DNA of 64,000 nt from Komagataeibacter europaeus LMG 18890 (GTDB lineage Bacteria; Pseudomonadota; Alphaproteobacteria; Acetobacterales; Acetobacteraceae). Positions 57,094 to 64,000 of this stretch are shown here, piece by piece; position 1 is the first letter of the stretch, and the number at the start of each line of letters is the position of its first letter. The DNA is taken from positions 40,976 through 104,975 of the forward strand of contig NZ_CADP01000002.1 of assembly GCF_000285295.1 (NCBI RefSeq), in the 5' to 3' direction. Below the pieces are notes generated by a model that did not search any database, was not told the origin of the DNA, and saw nothing but the letters and a program-made list of their open reading frames with translations. The position numbers were made by a program, and so were the translations under genes.

Positions 57094-59079
57094 ATGAACG
57101 CGAACAGCGCGGACAGGCATGACACGGACAGGCGGGACATTCTGGCGCGTGGCCATGCAGCCCTGCGCACGGGGAATATCAGTGCCGCGCGGGCGTGTTT
57201 CGCGACCCTGCGGGCATGCCGGGCGGATGATCCCGATGCCCTGCATGGCCTGGCCTGCGTGGCGCTGGCGGCGGGGCGGCCGGACCTGGCCATAAATCTT
57301 GCCGGGCAGGCGCTGCGGCTTGCGCCCCATGGGCCGTTCCATGAAGTGCTGGCCCGCGCGCTGCTGGCGCAGGGGCACCCTGTAGCAGCGCAGGCCGCGA
57401 TCCGGGCCGCATGCCTGTGTCAGCCCGATGACGTGCCCGTCCTGCTGGCCTGCGCTGAAATCATGGAGGCGACAGGTGATACCTGGGCCGCGGCACGGGC
57501 CTACGGGCGGGCGGTTACCCTGTCCCCCGCGCATGCCGTGCAGGCCCGCAGGCTGCATGCCCGTTTCCTGTGGCGGCGGGGGCAGCGCGACGCCGCCATA
57601 CAGCAGATGCGCGATGTTGCGCGACGGGTGCCTGCCCTCGTCCATAATCATGAACTGGCCGAAATGCTGCTGGCGCATCACCAGCGTGAACAGGCCGAAG
57701 ATGTGTTGCGGGCGGCGCTGGTCCATAGGCCCGATGACGGCGTGGCCCTGTCGCTGCTGGGTGCGCTTCTGTTTGCAGGCGGGCGGATGCGCCCGGCGGC
57801 GGCTGTGCTGGAACGTGCCATGGCGCATGATCCGACAGCGGAAACCTGCAGCAACCTTGGCCTTGCCCGCATGGCGCTGGGGGACATGGCCGGGGCGGAA
57901 AGTGCCTTTGCCATTGCGATGTGCCTGCGACCCGATGATGTGCGTATCGCCCTGAACCACGCGACCGGCCTGTTTGAAGGCGGCAGCGTAACGCAGGCCG
58001 CCATGGCCTATGAAACCATGCTGGCGCGGAATCCGCCGCCTGATCGCGATACGCAGGCCCGGGCGCGGTTCAACCTTGGCGTGGCCCGCCTGGCGCAGGG
58101 AAGGCTGCGGCAGGGATGGGAGATGTGGGAATCCCGGCTGGACTTCCTGCCCCCGCATCCCGCCGCCAGCCGCCTGCCACGATGGGATGGACATGTGCTG
58201 CGCGCGGGTAAAAAGCTGCTGGTGCATATGGCGGGACAGGGGCTGGGGGATGTGGTTCATTTCCTGCGCTATGTGCAGCTTGCGGCGCGGCGGGTGCCGG
58301 TTGTGCTGGAAGTGCCTGCCACCCTGCGGCGATTGGCCGGGACGCTGGCTTGCGATGCATTTTATGCCATAGATATTATCACTCATGATATAAATAAAAA
58401 TCGCGATATCGTGGCGCAGTGTGACCTGTTCAGCCTGCCGCACCTGCTGGGCGCGGACAGCGTGCCGCCCTTCATGCCGTATCTGGGTGAAGGCCCATGG
58501 CGACAGGCCGCGTTGCGGAAAGGGAAACCGCGGGTTGGCCTGTGCCACGCGGGTAACCCCGCCTATCGCTTTGACGCGCGGCGTTCCATGGCAGTGCAGG
58601 ACCTGTCGGCATTAGGCGAAATGGCCGGGATCGAATTCGTTTCCCTGCGGCCAGGGGGAATGGATGGGGTGGACCTGGCCTTTGTCCGGCACGAACTGAC
58701 GGATGACCCGGATCTGCTGGATACGGTGCGCCTGATTGCGACACTCGATCTGGTCATCAGCGTGGATACGCTGGTGGCCCATCTGGCCGGGGCCATGGGC
58801 TGTCCGGTCTGGCTGCCGTGTCGTTTCGGGGGAGACTGGCGATGGTCGGCGGCGTTTGACCTGCCTGTACCGGCAGGCGGGCCGGTATCTGGACCGTCAC
58901 CAATCGCAAATGGCATGCGTGACGGTACGCTGCCCGTTTTGCAGCCTGCCAGCCAGTGGTATCCAACCCTGCGCCTATTCCGTCAGGCCAGCCTGCTGCC
59001 CCCGCAACAGGCGTGGACACAGGTCATGGCCGAAGTGTGCTGCGCCCTGCGCACATGGGCGGCAGGGCAGGAAAGGTAG
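57094..59079 (+). CDS. TPR protein with glycosyltransferase family 9-like C-terminal domain
   Basis: A 661-residue protein. The first 350 residues are helical repeats of TPR type (ALRTGNISAARACFATLRA, LAINLAGQALRLAP, NLGLARMALGDMAGAESAFA). The C-terminal 260 residues resemble ADP-heptose-type glycosyltransferases: LLVHMAGQGLGDVVHFLRYV, GLCHAGNP, LIATLDLVISVDTLVAHLAGAMG. Such fusions are common in alphaproteobacteria and are thought to glycosylate proteins or surface glycans; the substrate is unknown. I chose the ATG at 57094, 9 bases after AAGGGAAGG; ATGs at 57034 and 57046 are in frame. A low-GC patch lies at about 58345-58410. The 50-base convergent gap after the gene holds the imperfect palindrome TTGAAAGG-CTTTTTTATCAA. 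Confidence 0.82.
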   Translation: MNANSADRHDTDRRDILARGHAALRTGNISAARACFATLRACRADDPDALHGLACVALAAGRPDLAINLAGQALRLAPHGPFHEVLARALLAQGHPVAAQAAIRAACLCQPDDVPVLLACAEIMEATGDTWAAARAYGRAVTLSPAHAVQARRLHARFLWRRGQRDAAIQQMRDVARRVPALVHNHELAEMLLAHHQREQAEDVLRAALVHRPDDGVALSLLGALLFAGGRMRPAAAVLERAMAHDPTAETCSNLGLARMALGDMAGAESAFAIAMCLRPDDVRIALNHATGLFEGGSVTQAAMAYETMLARNPPPDRDTQARARFNLGVARLAQGRLRQGWEMWESRLDFLPPHPAASRLPRWDGHVLRAGKKLLVHMAGQGLGDVVHFLRYVQLAARRVPVVLEVPATLRRLAGTLACDAFYAIDIITHDINKNRDIVAQCDLFSLPHLLGADSVPPFMPYLGEGPWRQAALRKGKPRVGLCHAGNPAYRFDARRSMAVQDLSALGEMAGIEFVSLRPGGMDGVDLAFVRHELTDDPDLLDTVRLIATLDLVISVDTLVAHLAGAMGCPVWLPCRFGGDWRWSAAFDLPVPAGGPVSGPSPIANGMRDGTLPVLQPASQWYPTLRLFRQASLLPPQQAWTQVMAEVCCALRTWAAGQER

Positions 59080-59129
59080 TAGGGGTTATGTATTGAAAGG
59101 CTTTTTTATCAATGGACTGAAGCGACCTG

Positions 59130-62039
59130 TCAGATCGTAATCGATTCCAGTTCAGACGACTGGCGCTGGGCTGCGGCTTCCGCTTCCTGCAGGCCGGCCA
59201 GCAGGGTCGTGCGGATACGGTCCAGGCGGCCCTTGTCGGTAATTTTCAGCCCGAACAGGTCCTTGACGTAGAAAACGTCCACCGCCCGCACGCCATAGGT
59301 GGTGATATGGGCGGATGCGATCTGCAGTTTCTGCTCGCTCAGTGCCGCCGTCACGTCATGCAGCAGGCCGGGACGGTCGCGGCCGTTGATTTCCACCACC
59401 GTGCAGGTGTTCGATGCGCGGTTGTCGATCACCACGCGCGGCGGCACGTGGATCGCGCGCATGCGGCGGCCACTCAGCCTGCGGCCGCACTGGGTGATTT
59501 CGCGGTTGATGTTGATGCGGCCCGTCAGCGCCTGTTCCACCAGCAGCGACAGGCGGGCAAGCTGCTGCGGTTCCTCGAACGCCGCGCCACCCGCATCCTG
59601 AATCCACAATGTGTCCAGCGCCATGCCATTGGTCATGGTATGAATGCGCGCATCCACGATCGAGGCCCCGGCAATGGCCACGGCCCCCGCGATCTTGGAA
59701 AACAGGCCCGGATGGTCGGCGGCGTAAATCGTGACTTCCGTCACCCCGCGCGCGGGCAGGGGCTGGGTTTCCACCGTAAGCGGCGAATGCATGCGTTCCG
59801 ATTCGCTGATCAGCCGGGCATGGCGGGCATGGGTGTCATGGTCGAACGATAGCCAGTAACTGCCATAGCCCAGCCCCATGAAGTGCTGGACATCGGTCTC
59901 GTTCATGCCGTCTTCCATCAGCCACTGGGCGGTGGCGGCCTTGGCGCGTTCGACGCGTACGTCGCGCTCGGTGGTGGCAAGACTGCCTTCCAGCACCTCG
60001 GCCACGCGCATGTACAGTTCGTTCAGCAGCGTGGCCTTCCACGCGTTCCATACGCGTGGTCCCACCGCGCGCATGTCCACGATGGTCAGCAGCAGCAGCA
60101 GCCGCAGGCGTTCAGGCGACTGGATGATGTCCGCCAGGTCAAGGATGGTCTTGGGGTCGTCAATGTCACGCTGGAACGCGGTGTGGCTGAGCAGCAGGTG
60201 ATGCAGCACCAGCCAGGACACGGTCTCCGTCTCCTCGCTGTCCATGCCCAGTTCGGGGCAGACATACAGCGCGATCTGCGAGCCGATTTCCGAATGATCG
60301 CCGCCACGCCCCTTGGCGATGTCATGCAGCATGACCGCGACATACAGCGCCCGGCGGGAATGCAGGTTGCGCGCAAGGTCATAGGCGACGGGTATTTCAT
60401 CGGCCATGTGCCCATGTTCCACCCGGCCAAGGATGCGCAGCGCGTCGATGATATGCTCGTCAACGGTGAACACATGATAGGTGTCGAACTGCATCTGCCC
60501 CACGACGCGGGACCAGTCGGGCAGCAGGCGGCCCATAAGCCCGGTTTCGTTGAGGATATGCAGCCAGTAGGCATTTCCCTTGCGTCGTCCCTCATCCATC
60601 AGGTGGAAACTGGGGGAGGCATCGGGCTGTTCGGCAACCTCGCCACGTGACGCGCGCTGCGGGCGGTCGGGCGGGTCGCCGCACATGAGGTCGAGGAAGA
60701 TACGCGCGGTTTCCGGGTCGCCGCGCAGGCTGGCGGCCTTGCGTTCCCAGCGGATCAGCTGGTGCATGGCCATGGGGTGGATGGGCAGCTTGCGCTTCTT
60801 GGCCCAGTCCAGCAGGCGCATCATCTGGATGGGTTCATCCTCGAACGACGTGCCACGCTGGGGCAGGATGCGGCCATCCAGCACGGTAAAGCCCGCGTCA
60901 CGCATCTGGCTGTCGGCTTCGGGCGCGTTGGCCACGGGGCCAAGCGCCTGCCGCAGCACGGCGGGGTCCAGCACCAGCGTCAGGCGCATGACCTCGCGCA
61001 CGGTCAGGAAGTAGTGGCGCATGAAACGTTCCACGCCCACCTGCCGCCCGTGGCGGGTATAGCCCATGCGGCCACCCACGACCGGCTGCACGTCGAATGT
61101 CAGGCGTTCTTCCGCCCGGCCCGATACGTAATGCAGGTGGAAACGCACCCGCCACAGGAAGTCCCACGCCCGCCGCGCGCGCTTGGCTTCGGGTTCGGTC
61201 AGCAGCCCCAGTTCACTGAAGCCCGGCGCCAGCAGGTCGGAGACATGGCGCGTGCCAAAGGTATAGCGGCACATCCAGTACAGCGTCTGCAGGTCACGTA
61301 GGCCGCCACGGCCTTCCTTTATGTTGGGTTCCACCAGATAGGGGCTGTCGCCAAAACGGTGGTGGCGGGCGGCGCGTTCCTTGCGCTTGTCGGTAATGAA
61401 GCGGTCGGCGCCCGCGCGCACGCAGGCCACGATATAGCGGGCCTGGAACATGGAAAACAGCGATTCGCTGCCGGTCAGGGCGCGGGCGTCCAGCAGGGTG
61501 GTCCGCACGGTGGTGTCGGCTTCCGCCTCGGCAATGCATTCGTTGATGGTGCGGGTCGCATGCCCGACCTTCAGCCCCAGGTCCCACAGGAAATACAGGA
61601 TGTATTCCACGCAGGCGCGTACGTCCTCGCCCTGTCCCTCCGGCACATCGGGGATCAGGAACAGCAGGTCGATATCACTGAACGGCGCCAGCAGCCCGCG
61701 TCCGTACCCGCCGGTGGCGGCAATGGCGAAGGGCGCCTCGGGTTGCGAATCGATATCCGTCTGCTGCATGGCGAAAGCGGCCAGCACGCGGATCATGCCA
61801 TCGGTATAGGCGGCCAGCAGCTTGCCTGCCTCAGCCCCGCCCAGGCGGTGATGCTCGAATTCCTCGCGCACGTGGGCCTGGTAGCGCGACAGGTGGCGGC
61901 GGACCAGACCGATGGCGTCCTCCCGCGGCAGGGCGCGTGCATCGCCACCGCCATCCCCGGATGGGAAAAGGGCGGTATGGAGGGCGTTTGTCATGGCCTC
62001 GACCGAAGCGGAGGCGGAAGGGGGGGCAGCGTTCGACAT
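59130..62039 (-). CDS. glnD: Bifunctional uridylyltransferase/uridylyl-removing enzyme
   Basis: GlnD senses glutamine and adds or removes UMP on PII proteins, controlling nitrogen assimilation. The 969-residue protein has all four domains in order: a nucleotidyltransferase (GGYGRGLLAPFSDIDLLFL), its helical domain (EPNIKEGRGGLRDLQTLYW), an HD domain (VMLHDIAKGRGGDHSEIG) for the removing activity, and two C-terminal ACT domains (EVTIYAADHPGLFSKIAG and VVEINGRDRPGLLHDVTA). The ATG at 62039 is preferred; an ATG at 61994 is possible. It follows mutS on the same strand, an order seen in other alphaproteobacteria. Confidence 0.96.
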   Translation of the reverse strand: MSNAAPPSASASVEAMTNALHTALFPSGDGGGDARALPREDAIGLVRRHLSRYQAHVREEFEHHRLGGAEAGKLLAAYTDGMIRVLAAFAMQQTDIDSQPEAPFAIAATGGYGRGLLAPFSDIDLLFLIPDVPEGQGEDVRACVEYILYFLWDLGLKVGHATRTINECIAEAEADTTVRTTLLDARALTGSESLFSMFQARYIVACVRAGADRFITDKRKERAARHHRFGDSPYLVEPNIKEGRGGLRDLQTLYWMCRYTFGTRHVSDLLAPGFSELGLLTEPEAKRARRAWDFLWRVRFHLHYVSGRAEERLTFDVQPVVGGRMGYTRHGRQVGVERFMRHYFLTVREVMRLTLVLDPAVLRQALGPVANAPEADSQMRDAGFTVLDGRILPQRGTSFEDEPIQMMRLLDWAKKRKLPIHPMAMHQLIRWERKAASLRGDPETARIFLDLMCGDPPDRPQRASRGEVAEQPDASPSFHLMDEGRRKGNAYWLHILNETGLMGRLLPDWSRVVGQMQFDTYHVFTVDEHIIDALRILGRVEHGHMADEIPVAYDLARNLHSRRALYVAVMLHDIAKGRGGDHSEIGSQIALYVCPELGMDSEETETVSWLVLHHLLLSHTAFQRDIDDPKTILDLADIIQSPERLRLLLLLTIVDMRAVGPRVWNAWKATLLNELYMRVAEVLEGSLATTERDVRVERAKAATAQWLMEDGMNETDVQHFMGLGYGSYWLSFDHDTHARHARLISESERMHSPLTVETQPLPARGVTEVTIYAADHPGLFSKIAGAVAIAGASIVDARIHTMTNGMALDTLWIQDAGGAAFEEPQQLARLSLLVEQALTGRININREITQCGRRLSGRRMRAIHVPPRVVIDNRASNTCTVVEINGRDRPGLLHDVTAALSEQKLQIASAHITTYGVRAVDVFYVKDLFGLKITDKGRLDRIRTTLLAGLQEAEAAAQRQSSELESITI

Positions 62040-62123
62040 CGTGGTCAGATGGCGTCCTGTATATGACGGTAAAGATCCGGGATGGAGTGTGCCGCCCAAG
62101 ATGGGCTCAGGTCCAGAGCCGTA

Positions 62124-64000
62124 TCAGGGTTTCAGCAGTTTTTTGAGTTTATATAACATTTCCAGCGCCGTGCGCGGGCTTAACGCATCGGGGTCCAGTT
62201 CCGTGATCAATTCCATCGCGGCGGGCGGCAGGGCGGGGGCGGACGGGGCGTCCGGCACGTCGGCGGCGGCCTGTTCAAACAGCGGCAGGGGCGGGGCCTG
62301 CCGGCCGCGTTCCTTCTCCAGCATAGACAGGAGGCGGCCCGCGCGGCGCACCACGGGTTCGGGCACGCCCGCCAGGCGCGCGACATGCACGCCCCAACTG
62401 CGGCGGGCGGAACCGGGTACGACCTCATGCTGGAAAATGACCTGCCCCTTCCATTCGCGCACGCTCATGGTGTGGGGGGACAGGCGGGGCATGCTGTCCG
62501 CCAGCTCGGCCAGTTCATGGAAATGCGTTGCGAATATCGCGCGGCAGCGCAGCGTGGAATGCAGGGTTTCCAGCACCGCCCATGCAATGGCCAGTCCGTC
62601 CAGCGTGGAGGTGCCACGCCCGATTTCATCCACCACCACCAGCGACCGCGGACCGGCCTGGTTCAGGATGGCGGCGGTCTCGGTCATTTCCACCATGAAG
62701 GTCGAACGCCCGCGCGCCAGGTCATCGGATGCGCCAACGCGTGAAAACAGCCGGTCCACCACGCCGATGCGCATGGATTGTGCCGCGACCGGCAGGCCTG
62801 CCTGCGCCAGTATGACCGCCAGCGCCGTCTGCCGCAGGAAGGTGGACTTGCCCGCCATGTTGGGGCCGGTCAGCAGCATGACGCGGTGATCGGGTTCAAG
62901 GTCGCAGTCATTGGGGGTGAAGCGCGCGTTCCTGGGCAGGGCGGCTTCCACCACCGGATGGCGGCCCGCGCGGATGACAAAGGACGTATCCGTGCCGACA
63001 GCGGGGCAGCACCACGTGCCGCCACCGGCCAGCACCGCGCAGGATTGCGCGATGTCGATGCACGACAGGGCGGCCGCCATGTCCGGCAGGGCGGCTTCGT
63101 CCAGTATCCTGCCCACCACCTGCGTAAACAGGTGGCGTTCGTGCAGGCCCGCGTTTTCGGCGGCCTGCGCGATCTGCTGGTCAAGGCTAACCAGCCGTTC
63201 GGTCGAAAAGCGGCTGGCGCTGGCGGTGCCCTGCCGCATGATCAGGTCCTCGCGCCCACGCAGGCGCGCACCGGCTGCGGCGGGCACCTCGATCACGTAG
63301 CCAAGCTGGGCATGGTGGCGGATCTTGAGGTTGGCAATGCCGAATTCGGTGGCGTATTCCTGCTGCAGGGCCGCAATCACCCGCCTGCTGCCGTCACGCA
63401 GTTCGCGCTGGGTATCGAGTTCCGCATCATAGCCGCTGGCGATGATGCCGCCATCATCCATGCGCGCGGGCGGATTTTCGCTCAGCGCGCGGCCCAGCAG
63501 GTCCTGCAGGTCATGCGCGCGGTCAAGGTGGCGCACCGCCTGTTCCATGATGGGAGGCAGGTTTTCGTGCCGGTTCAGGATGGTCCCGATTTCGCGCGCC
63601 ACACCCAGGGCAAGGCGGATGGCCACGGCGTCGCGTGGCTGCCCGCGTCCCAGTGACAGCCGGCCCAGCGCGCGCGCCATGTCCGGGGCGGCGCGCAGGC
63701 TGGCGCGCAGGTCATCGCGTATCCCAGGCTTGTCCAGCAGCCATACCCATCCGGCCTGCCTGCGGGCGATGCGCTCGGGGTCGGTCAGGGGGGCTGCGAT
63801 CCAGTCCGCCAGCATGCGGCTGCCGGCGGCGGTGACGGTGCGTGATACGGCGGCGAACAGGGTATGTTCGGTCTCGCCATCACGCGTGCGCAGCAGGTCG
63901 AGGCTGGCGCGGGTGGCGGGGTCAAGGCCAAGGATGTCGCTGCTGTCGCTGGGGCGGGGGTGCGACAGGCGTGGCAGCAGGCCCGCCTGGCTGCGGCGGA
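62124..64000 (-). CDS. mutS: DNA mismatch repair protein MutS, C-terminal part (start outside window)
   Basis: MutS recognises mismatches and starts their repair with MutL. About 625 C-terminal residues are visible and the frame is open to the window edge, so the mismatch-binding N-terminal domain lies beyond it. Seen here: the core domain entry LGLDPATRASLDLLRT and SRTVTAAGSRMLADWIAAPLTDP, the clamp, then the ATPase with Walker A TGPNMAGKSTFLRQTALAV, VDRLFSRVGASDDLARGRSTFMVEM, the Walker B VVVDEIGRGTSTLDG and ATHFHEL. The C-terminus LYKLKKLLKP is the usual dimerisation tail. glnD starts 84 bases downstream. Confidence 0.97.
   Translation of the reverse strand, partial: RRSQAGLLPRLSHPRPSDSSDILGLDPATRASLDLLRTRDGETEHTLFAAVSRTVTAAGSRMLADWIAAPLTDPERIARRQAGWVWLLDKPGIRDDLRASLRAAPDMARALGRLSLGRGQPRDAVAIRLALGVAREIGTILNRHENLPPIMEQAVRHLDRAHDLQDLLGRALSENPPARMDDGGIIASGYDAELDTQRELRDGSRRVIAALQQEYATEFGIANLKIRHHAQLGYVIEVPAAAGARLRGREDLIMRQGTASASRFSTERLVSLDQQIAQAAENAGLHERHLFTQVVGRILDEAALPDMAAALSCIDIAQSCAVLAGGGTWCCPAVGTDTSFVIRAGRHPVVEAALPRNARFTPNDCDLEPDHRVMLLTGPNMAGKSTFLRQTALAVILAQAGLPVAAQSMRIGVVDRLFSRVGASDDLARGRSTFMVEMTETAAILNQAGPRSLVVVDEIGRGTSTLDGLAIAWAVLETLHSTLRCRAIFATHFHELAELADSMPRLSPHTMSVREWKGQVIFQHEVVPGSARRSWGVHVARLAGVPEPVVRRAGRLLSMLEKERGRQAPPLPLFEQAAADVPDAPSAPALPPAAMELITELDPDALSPRTALEMLYKLKKLLKP

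Noticed and set aside
56992..58548. A 518-codon minus-strand frame opposite the TPR gene
   Set aside because: The plus-strand frame has TPR and glycosyltransferase patterns and a ribosome binding site; the antisense frame has neither.

Overview
The window is about 64 kb of GC-rich chromosome from an alphaproteobacterium, most likely an acetic acid bacterium (Acetobacteraceae, probably Komagataeibacter or Gluconacetobacter). The reasons are the alphaproteobacterial gene orders (frr-uppS-cdsA-dxr-rseP-bamA-skp-lpxD-fabZ-lpxA-lpxI; rpmH-rnpA-yidD-yidC-engB-argB-dapD-dapE), an Hsp20/DUF1150 pair, long-form HPF, a PmtA-type lipid methyltransferase, and heme O synthase without a visible functional cytochrome c oxidase. 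It is nearly all housekeeping DNA. I saw no phage, insertion sequence, CRISPR array or rRNA.

Layout. 1-12300 (+): end of pyrH, then ribosome recycling, isoprenoid and phospholipid precursors, outer-membrane assembly (RseP, BamA, a Skp-like chaperone) and lipid A synthesis (lpxD, fabZ, lpxA, lpxI), then glyoxalase I. 12300-19800: a small HisKA-like orphan (-), then rpmH-rnpA-yidD-yidC-engB, argB, dapD-dapE and a membrane protein (+). 19800-22300 (-): def-fmt-truA. 22350-23300 (+): an Hsp20/DUF1150 heat-shock unit behind a sigma-32-like promoter. 23400-28900 (-): rnd-like exonuclease, kdsD-lptC-lptA-lptB and hpf. 29100-29300 (-): tRNA-Leu(CAG) with its own promoter and terminator. 29400-36500 (+): an NDUFA9-like protein and glutamate synthase gltD-gltB. 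36700-45800 (+): oligoendopeptidase F, ABC1/UbiB-like kinase, uvrB, aldose epimerase, greB, gshB, PmtA-like methyltransferase. 45900-48450 (+): a degenerate heme-copper oxidase subunit I, ctaB and a 48-residue membrane protein. 48690-56995 (-): Tim44-like protein, pmbA, M16 protease, thrC, MRJP/yellow-like protein, M32 carboxypeptidase. 57090-59080 (+): a TPR-glycosyltransferase-like protein. 59130-64000 (-): glnD and the end of mutS.

Cell-envelope building is the main theme: LpxD/FabZ/LpxA/LpxI make lipid A, KdsD feeds Kdo synthesis, LptA/B/C export LPS, and BamA with the Skp-like protein insert outer-membrane proteins. lpxB is not next to lpxI, and no rpoN lies between lptB and hpf.

The two most notable observations are these. 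First, the subunit I-like protein beside ctaB keeps both low-spin heme histidines but has lost most ligands of the oxygen-reducing centre. Second, four copies of an intergenic repeat lie 17-40 bases after stop codons; the best copy folds as an outer stem enclosing two hairpins, and paired base changes between copies support the outer stem.
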